Assembly: GCF_003851885.1 (NCBI RefSeq)
Contig: NZ_BHZE01000004.1
Coordinates: 85,875 to 149,874, forward strand
Direction of reading: 5' to 3'
DNA length: 64,000 bases
Origin: Thermaurantimonas aggregans
GTDB lineage: Bacteria; Bacteroidota; Bacteroidia; Flavobacteriales; Schleiferiaceae
Every line of letters starts with the position of its first letter. Position 1 is the stretch's first letter. Positions 17,139-26,764 of this stretch are shown here, one piece after another. The position numbers and the translations under genes are program-made. The notes under the pieces are model-generated. The model was not told where the DNA came from and did no database searches. It saw only the letters and a program-made list of their open reading frames with translations.

Positions 17139-17663
17139 CTAAAGTTTAACTGCTAATCCAACAGTAATCCAGGCAATACCGTAACCGAGTTCGGCAAATG
17201 CGCCTAACTTTTCGGTAAAGTAGTACCTACCACCCAAGTGAAATCCGTACAATAAGCCACTACTCGAAGTAGCCACCGGAAAACCGGGGTCGGGATCGAG
17301 CTTTGAACTGACAATATTATAACCAAGAGTAACCCCTCCATAAGCATCAATATTGTCGTTCAGGTAAAAATGGTATGAACCTCTTGCACCTACAATAATA
17401 TAAGAGTAATTTACCTTGTAAAATCCTCCATCGAAAGTGCTGCCCGAATATCCCAGAATACCGCCGGCAGATATCTTATCAGTAAATCCATGTTCATATG
17501 ATACACTTAACGGTGGAAGGGTAGATTTACCAGATGTAAAAGCGCCAAGTCCTACACCTACATTTAAGAGTTTGTCTCCGGCTGCATATTGAGCCGACGA
17601 TGGTAAACTGGTAGCTGCGATTATGCTGGCTACGAATACCAGAGAAAGTACTGAATTTTTCAT
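17139..17663 (-). CDS. Small outer-membrane beta-barrel protein
   Basis: 174 residues from the ATG at 17661-17663; the eight residues added by the longer frame precede a good signal peptide (MKNSVLSLVF ... SSAQ). The mature part looks like an eight-stranded barrel of the OmpX/OmpA-barrel type: GVGLGAFTSGK, LSVSYEHGFTDKISAGGILGY, YIIVGARGSYHFYLNDNIDAYGG, LYGFHLGGRYYFTEKLGAFAELGYG. The chain ends in a strand with hydrophobic alternation. No catalytic motif. It faces the rhodopsin gene tail to tail; a functional link is not shown. Its leader region is very AT-rich. Confidence 0.75.
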   Translation of the reverse strand: MKNSVLSLVFVASIIAATSLPSSAQYAAGDKLLNVGVGLGAFTSGKSTLPPLSVSYEHGFTDKISAGGILGYSGSTFDGGFYKVNYSYIIVGARGSYHFYLNDNIDAYGGVTLGYNIVSSKLDPDPGFPVATSSSGLLYGFHLGGRYYFTEKLGAFAELGYGIAWITVGLAVKL

Positions 17664-17838
17664 GTTTTTGTGATTTTTGTTCGACAAAAATTTTATAATC
17701 TAAATTTTCATTATCTAATACAAATGATGTAATTTATTTAATTATCTAATATTCAATTTTTTATCATTATTTTACAACATATGTATTATTTTTTAATAGC
17801 TTGTATTTATCAAAAATTTGAATTCAAATTAAATTAGT

Positions 17839-18582
17839 ATGAAAACTAAAATTCAATTTTTAAGCGCAATGCTGATTTTACTACTGCTCACACAAGCCAT
17901 GAGCTGCGAAAAGGATGATAAAAATGAAAATCCGGATCAGCAACAGAATTCGACCCCTACACCTACGCCATCAGACGCAAATGGAGTATTGGTAAATCTT
18001 AAGCTCTTTAATACTCAAAGCACTCCTGTTGGAAATATAGAAATTGAATTTGGAGGTGCTGCGGCCTATTTTCTGGATGCCAATGGCAAATTTCAGGATG
18101 CCGGTGAAGTAACTGTTGATGGTACCCACAAACTCAAAAAGCAAACAGGTGCAATGGAAAACTATTACTTTTATGAACAGACGGCCTCTAACCCTACCGG
18201 TATCGAATATGGATCTCAGATTCAGTGGTCTGTATCTGGCAGCAGTGCAGTACAAGCCTTTAATCACACGATATCGGGATCGATGCCCACAGTCGGACAA
18301 ATTACTACAACCGGAACCTTGTCAAAGAGCGGTTGCACTATTAACGTTGCTTCAGTGACAGGTGCAGATTCAGTTATGTTTCAGATAGGAGGAAAAGTAA
18401 AAACCAGACCTGGAAATGCAACCTCTTGTGAATTTAGTGCTGATGATATGAAAGATGTAGGCACGGGTTTACAATTGGTACAAGTGCTCCCATATAAAAT
18501 ACAAGGGGCTACCATTAATGGAAAAAAATACTATTTCGTACGCGAAGTAAGCAGAACCAAAATGCTTGAAGTTTCTAATTAA
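17839..18582 (+). CDS. Lipoprotein with Pro/Thr linker
   Basis: 247 residues. A lipoprotein signal (MKTKIQFLSAML ... TQAMSC) has the acylated Cys at about residue 23. A short acidic and Gln-rich stretch with a PTPTPTP linker (about 24-46) probably spaces the domain from the membrane. The rest is a beta-rich domain without recognised family, containing a possible disulfide pair (Cys in LSKSGCTINV and in ATSCEFSAD). Likely surface- or periplasm-facing lipoprotein of unknown role. It is monocistronic with a clear terminator and diverges from the outer-membrane protein at 17139-17663. Confidence 0.65.
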   Translation: MKTKIQFLSAMLILLLLTQAMSCEKDDKNENPDQQQNSTPTPTPSDANGVLVNLKLFNTQSTPVGNIEIEFGGAAAYFLDANGKFQDAGEVTVDGTHKLKKQTGAMENYYFYEQTASNPTGIEYGSQIQWSVSGSSAVQAFNHTISGSMPTVGQITTTGTLSKSGCTINVASVTGADSVMFQIGGKVKTRPGNATSCEFSADDMKDVGTGLQLVQVLPYKIQGATINGKKYYFVREVSRTKMLEVSN

Positions 18583-18600
18583 AATATGCTATTCAATTAA

Positions 18601-18628
18601 AAATCCCGGTCTGAGGCCGGGATTTTTT
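18601..18628 (+). terminator. Rho-independent terminator
   Basis: AAATCCCGG and CCGGGATTT form a 9-bp stem with a 7-base loop and T run. It lies between the convergent lipoprotein and rho genes. Confidence 0.88.
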
Positions 18629-18663
18629 GTTTATAAAAATGTTAAGGTGCTTTTAGTGTAAAA

Positions 18664-20352
18664 TCAACTGTTCATGCTGATGAGAAATTCCTCATTGTCT
18701 TTAGTGCGGCTAATGCGATCATGGAGAAATTCCATAGCCTCAACTGGTGTCATATCGCTCAAATGACGACGCAGGATCCACATGCGCTGAAGCACATCTT
18801 TTTCAAGGAGCAGGTCTTCACGACGCGTGCCACTGGCCATCAGGTCGATGGCTGGCCATATTCGACGATTGGCGATACGGCGGTCAAGCTGCATCTCCAT
18901 GTTTCCGGTTCCTTTAAATTCTTCATAAATCACCTCATCCATCTTAGAGCCAGTATCGATCAGCGCTGTGGCAATGATGGTAAGCGACCCTCCATTTTCA
19001 ATGTTGCGGGCTGCTCCGAAAAAGCGCTTGGGCTTGTGCAATGCGTGGGCATCAACACCACCTGAGAGTACTTTGCCACTAGCTGGTTGAACGGTATTGT
19101 AGGCGCGCGCCAGACGTGTAATTGAGTCGAGCAGAATCACAACATCGTGGCCGCATTCTACCATGCGCTTTGCCTTCTCAAGCACTATGTTAGCCACTTT
19201 AGTGTGGCGCTCGGCCGGCTCGTCGAAGGTTGAGGAAATCACTTCTGCATTTACAGATCGCGCCATATCGGTTACTTCTTCGGGTCGCTCATCGATGAGT
19301 AAGATGATGAGGTAACACTCTGGGTGATTGGCTGCTATTACGTTTGCTATTTCCTTTAACAAGGTAGTTTTACCTGTTTTAGGCTGCGCTACAATTAGTC
19401 CACGTTGACCTTTGCCTATAGGTGAAAAGAGATCAATAATGCGGGTGCTGAGCGTAGCATTTTTTCCGGTGAGGTTAAATTTTTCGGTCGGAAAAAGAGG
19501 CGTAAGATGCTCAAAGGATACTCGATCGCGAACATAGTCAGGCTTACGGCCATTGATTTCTTCGATTTTCACCAAGGGGAAGTATTTCTCTCCTTCTCTT
19601 GGCGGCTTTACATAGCCCAAAATCGTGTCGCCGGTTTTTAAACCATAGCTGCGAATCTGTGATTGAGACACATATACGTCGTCAGGTGAATTTAGGTAAT
19701 TAAAATCGCTGGAGCGCAAAAAGCCGTATCCGTCGTTCATTATTTCCAGCACGCCTTCGTGTTGTACGATGCCGTCGAAGTCGTATTCCGTTGTACCTAA
19801 AGTTTGCCGCTCATGCCTGTACTGAGGGCGCTGATCAGGCTGTCGTCTGGCTTCTACATTAGGCTGTTGTTGTTGAGTAGACGTAGGTAATTCGTTTGAT
19901 GTAGAGGGATCTATAAAGGAATTTGAATTTGAAAGCTCTTTCTCAGTTCCGTCTTCAGTGGGCTGCAGAATTTGGGTAACAGTTTCGGTTTCTTCAGGTT
20001 TAGCTACAATCTCGCTAAAAAGAGGAAGCTCAGGTGCCTGTATCTCCGGTTCAGGATCAAATACTCCCGACATTACCAACTGCTCTGCTTCCAGGTCTTT
20101 TACAAGCTGGCTTTTTCGGCCTCGTCTTGGTCTCTTTTCGGGTTGTGTGGTTTGTGTTTCGACGTTGTCAATATCAGTAGTCTCAGCCGTTTCGGCCATC
20201 GTCGTTCGTTCAAATTCATTCTGCTTGCTGAGTATGGCCTTAATCAATTCGGGCTTGCGCAAATAACGAAACTTTGGAATGTCAATGGCAGCCGCTATTT
20301 CTTGCAATTCAACTAGTTTGAGCTCTTGAAGGCGATCTTCCGTAAATGTCAT
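18664..20352 (-). CDS. rho: Transcription termination factor Rho
   Basis: A 562-residue hexameric RNA helicase that ends transcription. The N-terminal Rho_N/SAP-like helices (about 1-45, [16 protein letters not shown]) are followed by a low-complexity insert rich in Glu, Pro, Thr, Gln and Ser (about 48-190), as in many Bacteroidota. The RNA-binding cold-shock-like domain includes [20 protein letters not shown]. The ATPase core has the Walker A motif [11 protein letters not shown], the [11 protein letters not shown] segment, the Q-loop region [13 protein letters not shown] and the catalytic-arginine region near the end. It is preceded by a 180-base region shared with the divergent DUF4293 gene. 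Some 5' regulation, such as autoregulation, is common for rho but cannot be seen here. Confidence 0.97.
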   Translation of the reverse strand: MTFTEDRLQELKLVELQEIAAAIDIPKFRYLRKPELIKAILSKQNEFERTTMAETAETTDIDNVETQTTQPEKRPRRGRKSQLVKDLEAEQLVMSGVFDPEPEIQAPELPLFSEIVAKPEETETVTQILQPTEDGTEKELSNSNSFIDPSTSNELPTSTQQQQPNVEARRQPDQRPQYRHERQTLGTTEYDFDGIVQHEGVLEIMNDGYGFLRSSDFNYLNSPDDVYVSQSQIRSYGLKTGDTILGYVKPPREGEKYFPLVKIEEINGRKPDYVRDRVSFEHLTPLFPTEKFNLTGKNATLSTRIIDLFSPIGKGQRGLIVAQPKTGKTTLLKEIANVIAANHPECYLIILLIDERPEEVTDMARSVNAEVISSTFDEPAERHTKVANIVLEKAKRMVECGHDVVILLDSITRLARAYNTVQPASGKVLSGGVDAHALHKPKRFFGAARNIENGGSLTIIATALIDTGSKMDEVIYEEFKGTGNMEMQLDRRIANRRIWPAIDLMASGTRREDLLLEKDVLQRMWILRRHLSDMTPVEAMEFLHDRISRTKDNEEFLISMNS

Positions 20353-20532
20353 GTATTTGGATAGATTTTAAATCTTGTTAAGAAAGGTAAAAAGCACTTA
20401 AGGACCAATGAGGGTCAATAGATTAAGAAAGTTTAAAGAAATATTCTTCCACAAAAGATGCTGCAATAATACAACCCCACTTCGATTTTCAAAAAAAATC
20501 TGCTGCACCTTTGCACAAAATTCATTTTAAAC

Positions 20533-20940
20533 ATGTGGCAACGCATTCAAACTGTTTATCTTTCTCTTGCTGTTTTAGCTAATATACTGTTGATGAGCGG
20601 CTTGCCAATTATGACAGCAACTGATTCAAAAGTAGTATATGCAAAAGACGACATGCTTTTTTTTATTTTAATTCTAATTAGCACAATCGATGCTTTTTTA
20701 TCCATTTTTCTTTTTAAAAAACGGAAACTTCAAGTTTTCATTGGCCGTATTGCTATCCTCACGGCTATGATTGCTGTTGTCAAAATGCTATACACGTTTC
20801 TCACTGTTCAGAAAACCTTGGCTCACGTTTCGAATATCGGAATGTGGATGCCCCTTGTTTTCATCGTATTGGTAGCATTGGCCAATAAGGCTATCTTAAG
20901 AGACGAGGAAAAAGTGCGTTCAGCCGATAGAATTCGCTAA
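20533..20940 (+). CDS. DUF4293 membrane protein
   Basis: 135 residues with four predicted transmembrane helices (about 7-27, 42-60, 68-88, 102-122). The start MWQRIQTVYL is the hallmark of the DUF4293 family, which is found in Bacteroidota, often next to rho or tsaC. Function unknown. The stop codon TAA shares its last A with the ATG of the following sua5 gene, so the two are translationally coupled. Confidence 0.85.
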   Translation: MWQRIQTVYLSLAVLANILLMSGLPIMTATDSKVVYAKDDMLFFILILISTIDAFLSIFLFKKRKLQVFIGRIAILTAMIAVVKMLYTFLTVQKTLAHVSNIGMWMPLVFIVLVALANKAILRDEEKVRSADRIR

Positions 20941-21902
20941 TGATCGGGACGGATATTCAAAAAGCTGCAGCACTTTTGCAAGCTGGCGAAGTGATCGGCA
21001 TGCCTACCGAGACGGTGTACGGTCTAGCAGGTAATGCACTAAATGCACAAGCTGTAGCTAAAATCTTCGCCATTAAAAAACGGCCGACATTTGATCCTCT
21101 CATAGTTCACATCTTTGATCTCAGTCAAATTGAGCTTTTGTCAAAGTCCTCTCTTTCAGAGAGTTTCTATGTGTTAGCCAATAGATTTTGGCCTGGACCT
21201 CTTACTCTTGTCGTCGAAAAGTCGGATGCAGTGCCCGACATAGTCACATCAGGGCTCAGTACCGTTGGTATTCGCATGCCGGCACATCCTATGGCCCAAC
21301 AACTGTTGCGGTTGTGTAATCTACCGCTTGCGGCACCCAGTGCCAATCCGTTTGGCTACATCAGTCCGGTCACAGCTGAACATGTAGCTCGGCAGCTGGG
21401 CGATCAGGTACCATATATTCTCGACGGTGGTCGTTGCCAGATAGGACTTGAAAGCACCATAGTAGATTGTACTGTGACCCCAGCACGTATCCTACGCAAA
21501 GGTGGTATTTCAGTAGAAAAAATCGCTGAAGCTTTAGGATATCAGCCCGATGTACTATCACATTCTACAGACAATCCGAAGGCGCCAGGAATGTTATCGA
21601 GCCATTATGCCCCTCGCAAAAAGCTCATACTTACTGATCAAAAAAGTGTATTTAGCTATTACCACAATAAAAATAACATAGCATTTCTTCGTTACCGCAC
21701 GCCTATCAAACAGCATCCGATACAGCGCATACTTTCGCCCAATGGATCAGATGCCGAAGCAGCAGCTAATCTGTTTTATTTTTTAAGAGAGCTCGACGAA
21801 ATGTCAGAGATAGACCTAATCGTAGCGGAAAAGGCACCTGACAAAGGATTAGGACCAGCTATAAACGACCGATTACAAAGAGCCGCAACAGAGGTGATTT
21901 AA
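20940..21902 (+). CDS. tsaC: Threonylcarbamoyl-AMP synthase, long Sua5 form
   Basis: A 320-residue enzyme making threonylcarbamoyl-AMP from Thr, bicarbonate and ATP for the t6A37 modification of ANN-decoding tRNAs. The N-terminal YrdC domain (about 1-200) has MPTETVYGLAGNA, KKRPTFDPLIVH, GPLTLVVEKS and the APSANPFG segment. The C-terminal Sua5 domain (about 220-320) begins with the linker KAPGMLSSHYAPRK. TsaC proper lacks this second domain, so Sua5 is the more exact name. It is coupled to DUF4293 by a one-base overlap and converges with the T9SS cargo gene (10-base gap). Confidence 0.93.
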   Translation: MIGTDIQKAAALLQAGEVIGMPTETVYGLAGNALNAQAVAKIFAIKKRPTFDPLIVHIFDLSQIELLSKSSLSESFYVLANRFWPGPLTLVVEKSDAVPDIVTSGLSTVGIRMPAHPMAQQLLRLCNLPLAAPSANPFGYISPVTAEHVARQLGDQVPYILDGGRCQIGLESTIVDCTVTPARILRKGGISVEKIAEALGYQPDVLSHSTDNPKAPGMLSSHYAPRKKLILTDQKSVFSYYHNKNNIAFLRYRTPIKQHPIQRILSPNGSDAEAAANLFYFLRELDEMSEIDLIVAEKAPDKGLGPAINDRLQRAATEVI

Positions 21903-21912
21903 TTAAAAAACA

Positions 21913-23367
21913 TTAATAAATCACGAATTTCTTTACATGGACTTTTCCTTTGGGGGTAGTGTATCTGAGAAAGTAAAGTCCTACACTAAGATTACTTACA
22001 TGAAATTCATTCATTTTTTCTAAAATCTCATAACTTTTAATTACTTGACCAGTGGGTGATAAAATGTCAATAAGACCAATATCGGGTGTTATAAGGGTAA
22101 AATTACCATTATTCGGGTTGGGAAATACTGAAAATTGCCATCCATTGTCTGTATTAGAAGTATCCGATTCAGACACAAATTTTCCGCAGGTTGGTTGTGT
22201 AAATGTATATTTAAAACCAGGTACATCTGCAAAGATTTGTCCACAGCTATCGGTTTTAAAAATTTGATTTGTTCCACCAACATACATTACTCCTATAAAA
22301 CCAGGTTCTAATTTCAATTTTTTCATAGCCAAACTATTTACCGAATACTGATATGGATCAACTGTTATATCATACGAATATTTTTTTATAACATTACCAG
22401 TGGTATCCATATAAACCAAATGGTCGAAATAATGCGTGTATCTTCCTCTGTTTGAAAACTTAATTTCAAAAAGTTTGTCTTCTCGATCGTATCTGGTAAT
22501 CACCACGTATTTAGTTGTCGAATCAATTTTTTTGTAATCAACTGTTTTGACAGAATTCATAGATAAATTGATGATAGTTAATGCATGAGGATTGACATCA
22601 TCCTGTTTCATAAATAATAAAGTAGCATCATCAGAACTCAACACTAAATTGCCGTAATCGTTACTCGGAAAAATCTGAGATGTCTGGTTTGTCTTATTGA
22701 TGCAAAGCACATACTCAGCACCGTCATATCGGGTAAATTGAATAATTAAATAAGTATCGTTTTCAAAGAAATTATAAATTTGCTTAAACATACTTTTGTG
22801 TACAGATAGATAAGAATCGAAAAGGTCTCCTATTGTATCCATTTTTCCATCGCTTACGCGCACAGTTGTGAGCAAAAGTTGTTTTTGATTATTCAAATAA
22901 ATAATTTTTACTTTATCATCGTAAATCTTATCACTGATAAAAAGTGTTCCCACTGAATATGGATAGTTATATTCCCATAAAAGTCCTCCGATGCTATCAA
23001 ATTTTCTCCTGAAAATATATTTTTTGTAAATAGTAAAAGCCATTAAAAAATCTCGCTTTTCTATATCAATAGGAAGTGCATAATTGAGATTTGAATATTT
23101 GTTTACACCACTCTCATCGATCCAGTAGGATTCTTTGTAAATTCCCTTTTTATCATAGATGACTAAGAGGGGATTTATCTCTTGATACCTTACTGTAAAT
23201 TTTTCATTAAATACATACAGGTAAGAATCAGAATTTTCATAAATCATATCCGAAATGCGATAATAATTCATTCCACCAAAATGAGCCTGGAACGAATGAA
23301 AAAATGTGCCTGATTGTGCAGATACAAGTTGAACCGAAAAAAAGCACACAAGTATTGTATTTCGCAT
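21913..23367 (-). CDS. Exported T9SS cargo protein of unknown function
   Basis: 484 residues. Signal peptide about 1-17 (MRNTILVCFFSVQLVSAQ). The central part (about 30-390) is rich in Tyr, Asp and Lys and has repeated strand-turn patterns that could form a beta propeller. Residues about 410-484 are a type A T9SS C-terminal sorting domain: FPNPNNGNFTLI, DILSPTGQVI, LSVGLYFLRY and a basic end KVHVKKFVIY. The protein should therefore cross the outer membrane by T9SS and be surface-attached or released. There is no enzymatic motif. Its base composition is more AT-rich than its neighbours, which is common for such cargo. Confidence 0.8.
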   Translation of the reverse strand: MRNTILVCFFSVQLVSAQSGTFFHSFQAHFGGMNYYRISDMIYENSDSYLYVFNEKFTVRYQEINPLLVIYDKKGIYKESYWIDESGVNKYSNLNYALPIDIEKRDFLMAFTIYKKYIFRRKFDSIGGLLWEYNYPYSVGTLFISDKIYDDKVKIIYLNNQKQLLLTTVRVSDGKMDTIGDLFDSYLSVHKSMFKQIYNFFENDTYLIIQFTRYDGAEYVLCINKTNQTSQIFPSNDYGNLVLSSDDATLLFMKQDDVNPHALTIINLSMNSVKTVDYKKIDSTTKYVVITRYDREDKLFEIKFSNRGRYTHYFDHLVYMDTTGNVIKKYSYDITVDPYQYSVNSLAMKKLKLEPGFIGVMYVGGTNQIFKTDSCGQIFADVPGFKYTFTQPTCGKFVSESDTSNTDNGWQFSVFPNPNNGNFTLITPDIGLIDILSPTGQVIKSYEILEKMNEFHVSNLSVGLYFLRYTTPKGKVHVKKFVIY

Positions 23368-23522
23368 AACTACTCAGGTTATTACACTAAAGTTATTTCA
23401 AAAATAAACTTTTTCCGAATTGAAAATCAAGAAATTTCATTAAATTGTATTCTTTCTTTTTTCAAGTAAAAACACTTTGTAGGATTGCAGTAAGTTTGGG
23501 CAATAGAAAAGGAATTCTAGTG

Positions 23523-24218
23523 ATGAAACTTTTATTAGCCAGCACTTCTCGATTATATGGTCAAGGGTATTTAGAATATTTGATCGAGGAACTAAGAGAT
23601 TTTTTTAAAGGTGCTGAGCAAATTGTGTTTGTTCCGTATGCACGACCGGGAGGAATCGGTTGGGATGCATATACTGAAATTGCGCGCAAGGGTTTCGAGC
23701 CTTTAAACATAGAGGTTTTAGGTATTCATACGCTGAAAAATGTTTCTTTGGAATTACCCAAAGCTGACGGAATTTTTATCGGTGGCGGAAACACTTTTGT
23801 GCTGTTGAAAACGCTAAAAGAAACCGGACATTTTGAACCAATAGCCACTGCTGTGCGCAGCGGAACACCCTACATGGGCAGCAGTGCCGGCTCTAATGTT
23901 GCTGGATTAACCATCGGCACTACCAACGATATGCCTATTGTATATCCACCTACTTTTGAAGCATTTGGTTTCGTCCCCTTCAACATCAATCCGCATTACC
24001 TCGATCCTGTTCCAGACAGCACCCATATGGGCGAGACCCGCGAGCAGCGCATTTTGGAGTTTCATCATTTTAATACACAGCCTGTTGTTGGCTTACGCGA
24101 AGGCAGTTGGCTTCGAATCGAAGGTAATAAGGTAGAGCTAAGAGGCTCTATTACTGCCCGAATTTTTCGCAAGGATCAATCTCCTATCGAACTTCCTCCA
24201 GGTGAGCTTCTTTTGTAA
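23523..24218 (+). CDS. pepE: Peptidase E (alpha-aspartyl dipeptidase, family S51)
   Basis: 231 residues from the ATG at 23523; the frame is open 26 codons further up, but those codons look non-coding and MKLLLASTS matches the family start. PepE cleaves dipeptides with N-terminal Asp and is cytoplasmic. The motifs are FIGGGNTFVLLKTL and the nucleophile elbow GSSAGSNVAG with the catalytic Ser, followed by NINPHYLDPVP with the catalytic His. Its last 35 bases overlap the 3' end of the convergent copper ATPase gene. Confidence 0.92.
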   Translation: MKLLLASTSRLYGQGYLEYLIEELRDFFKGAEQIVFVPYARPGGIGWDAYTEIARKGFEPLNIEVLGIHTLKNVSLELPKADGIFIGGGNTFVLLKTLKETGHFEPIATAVRSGTPYMGSSAGSNVAGLTIGTTNDMPIVYPPTFEAFGFVPFNINPHYLDPVPDSTHMGETREQRILEFHHFNTQPVVGLREGSWLRIEGNKVELRGSITARIFRKDQSPIELPPGELLL

Positions 24219-26646
24219 CCGGCTGGTATGAAAAAATGTCGAGTTGATTGTCAGATGAATTAAATATGCGTTTTGCTGCAGCCTGTGTGCGAAGAACTAC
24301 GTACACTACCACAGTAATGGAACTGATGGGCATCAAAATAGCGCATACTATGGGCTCAAGCACTCCTGCCAGGGCAAAGCTTAATCCCCCCAGGTTGTAC
24401 AGCAGGCTTATTAAAAAGCTTTCTTGAATTATTTTCACAGTCGATTTTGCTGCATCTACATATTTCGGCAGCTTGTAGAGATGTGAAGCCTCGAGTATGG
24501 CATCGCAAGCCGGTGAAAAGGTGTACACATCTTCTGCCACACTAATGCCCATGTGACTGCGCATAAGGGCACCGGCATCGTTCAGCCCATCGCCAGCCAT
24601 AAGGGTTTTTACACCTTTTGATTCCAAATCTTCAATGTACTGAAGCTTATCGGTCGGTTTTTGAAAAAAGCGAATTTCAGCTTTCTCAGGGAGAAATTTC
24701 CTCAGATTTGGTAATTCTCGATCATTGTCGCCACTGAGTATGGTGATAGGCTTGTCCTTAAGAGCATCAAACAAGTCCTTGAGATTTTCGCGGTATTTGT
24801 TTTGAATAGTAAAAAAACCGCGATAGCGACCGTCGATTTCGATATGTACTTCAGAATTCTGCACTTCCTCCTCGCTTTGTTCGGTAGTAGGTAGCACAAA
24901 AGAACGGCTTCCAATTTTCAATTTAGTTCCATTCACTACTCCAGTGAGACCTGCACCTTTTTCTTCTATAAATTCAGTAATTTCAGCGCTTCCAGAAAGC
25001 AATTTTTTACTTAGGATTCTACTCAATGGATGAAGGGAGTTTGACACAAGTGCATGCACTAGTATTTGCTCTTCATCCGTAAGAGGAATGCCTTGATAAG
25101 TTGCTTCGCCATCAGAGGCTACAGTGAGTGTGCCGGTTTTGTCAAATACATAATGCTGCACGTCGGCGAGTTGCTCCACCGTTGGGGCGTCTTTCAGATA
25201 CAAACCATTTCGGCCTAAGTGGAGCATCATATTGCTCTCAGCGAAGGGAGCTGCCAGAGCCAAGGCACAAGGACAGGCTACAATGAGTACAGCTGTTAGC
25301 ACATTGATAGCTGTATTGGCATCAAATGGCAGCCATGCCAAAAAACCAAGTATTGCAACAATTAGAAGCCAAATGGTAAATCGCTTGCTGATTTTATCAG
25401 TAAGGTCTTTGATGATTTTAACATCTTTTCGGTGGGTTGGCTGATTCCAAATGCTGGTCAAATAGCTCTGGTCGAGGGGCCTAAGAGCTTTGACTACAAT
25501 CTTTTCACCCTTTTGCCGTCCGCCGGCATAAATTTTCTCACCAGGATTTTTTGTTACTGGCATGGCCTCGCCAGTGACAAAAGAGTTGTCGATATACGCC
25601 CGCCCTTCCACTAGCTCGGCATCCACAGGAATCAGCTCATCGCTGTGAATCAATAAAAGATCATCTTTAGCTATTTTGCTTATAGGTATTAGTTCCTTTG
25701 ATCCATCTGTCAATATTCGGGTAACTGCAATTGGAAAGTAGGAGGAATAATCTCTATCAAACGACATGCGCTCGTACGTACGACGCTGAAAATATTTGCC
25801 GATAAGCAAGAAAAATAACAATCCGGCTAAAGAATCGAAAAAGCCGGGTTCATGAAGTACAAAAACTTCGTAAATACTTCTGAAAAAGATAATAAAAATA
25901 CCCAAGACTATCGGAACATCGATGTTGATGACTCCGCTGCGTAAGCCTGCCCATGCACTTTTGTAATACTCTTGAGAAGAATACAGTAGAACAGGTAATG
26001 AAAGAGCTATACTGACAAATCGGAAGTAGTAAGCAAAATTTTCATCACCTATGTTATTCATTCCGAAATATTCCGGAATCGAAAGCAGCATAATATTGCC
26101 AAAGGCAAATCCGGCAACGGCAAGTTGATAAATCAAGGTGCGATCATAGGATTTTTCTTCTTTCTTTGCCTCTGTAAGGCTACTTTGCGAAAGAGCAGGA
26201 GGATACCCGATGTGATCGAGTACAGCTGCTACCTGGGCTAACGTAATATCAGCCTCTCGAAAAGTGATTTGAGCGGTTCCCTTCGGAAAATTGACTATTA
26301 CCGAAATGATGCCTTTCTGTAGCTTAGGCAGATTTTCAAGAAGCCATATGCACGAGCTGCAGTGAATCTGCGGTAAACTCCATCGCACTACTGCTATACC
26401 TCCATCTCTAAATTGTAGAATTTTTTCAGCTATTTCAGGATTATTTAAAAAAGAAAAATCTTTGCTTTGTGCGTTCTTTTTTTTGCTAACTCCACTAGAG
26501 GGATTCAGTTTATAAAAGTCTTCGAGGGCATTCTCTTTCAGAATGTGGTACACCTCCTTACATCCATGACAGCAAAATACCTTCCCATCATACTCAACTC
26601 GCTCTTTATCAATAGGTTCTCCACAATGGAAACAGGTTTCAGCCAT
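24184..26646 (-). CDS. ccoI: Copper-type P1B ATPase, CcoI/FixI-like
   Basis: 820 residues. An N-terminal Cys-rich zinc-finger-like element (Cys5, Cys8, Cys25, Cys26, Cys29), typical of FixI/CcoI ATPases of Bacteroidota, is followed by an HMA domain with CSSC at 96-99. Eight transmembrane helices contain the CPC motif in VACPCALALAAP. The catalytic loop has DKTGTLTVAS and GDGLNDAGAL. CcoI delivers or exports copper for assembly of cbb3-type oxidases. No cbb3 genes are in this window; the oxidase here is the aa3-like coxBA. It diverges from an Fnr-type regulator, an arrangement often seen beside cbb3 clusters. A general Cu(I) export role is the alternative. Confidence 0.9.
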   Translation of the reverse strand: MAETCFHCGEPIDKERVEYDGKVFCCHGCKEVYHILKENALEDFYKLNPSSGVSKKKNAQSKDFSFLNNPEIAEKILQFRDGGIAVVRWSLPQIHCSSCIWLLENLPKLQKGIISVIVNFPKGTAQITFREADITLAQVAAVLDHIGYPPALSQSSLTEAKKEEKSYDRTLIYQLAVAGFAFGNIMLLSIPEYFGMNNIGDENFAYYFRFVSIALSLPVLLYSSQEYYKSAWAGLRSGVINIDVPIVLGIFIIFFRSIYEVFVLHEPGFFDSLAGLLFFLLIGKYFQRRTYERMSFDRDYSSYFPIAVTRILTDGSKELIPISKIAKDDLLLIHSDELIPVDAELVEGRAYIDNSFVTGEAMPVTKNPGEKIYAGGRQKGEKIVVKALRPLDQSYLTSIWNQPTHRKDVKIIKDLTDKISKRFTIWLLIVAILGFLAWLPFDANTAINVLTAVLIVACPCALALAAPFAESNMMLHLGRNGLYLKDAPTVEQLADVQHYVFDKTGTLTVASDGEATYQGIPLTDEEQILVHALVSNSLHPLSRILSKKLLSGSAEITEFIEEKGAGLTGVVNGTKLKIGSRSFVLPTTEQSEEEVQNSEVHIEIDGRYRGFFTIQNKYRENLKDLFDALKDKPITILSGDNDRELPNLRKFLPEKAEIRFFQKPTDKLQYIEDLESKGVKTLMAGDGLNDAGALMRSHMGISVAEDVYTFSPACDAILEASHLYKLPKYVDAAKSTVKIIQESFLISLLYNLGGLSFALAGVLEPIVCAILMPISSITVVVYVVLRTQAAAKRIFNSSDNQLDIFSYQPVTKEAHLEEVR

Positions 26647-26737
26647 TGTTTTTAGATTGGCTGCAAATGTTTAATCAAATGGCTTTTTTAAGTATGACTA
26701 AACTCATTAATACATCCCAAAAGTCATAAAAGTTTAC

Positions 26738-26745
26738 TATATTTG
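26738..26745 (+). promoter_or_regulatory. -7 box of the Crp/Fnr gene
   Basis: TATATTTG matches TAnnTTTG and lies 19 bases before the ATG at 26765, implying a very short leader. Confidence 0.5.
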
Positions 26746-26764
26746 TCATGATAAATTGCACACC

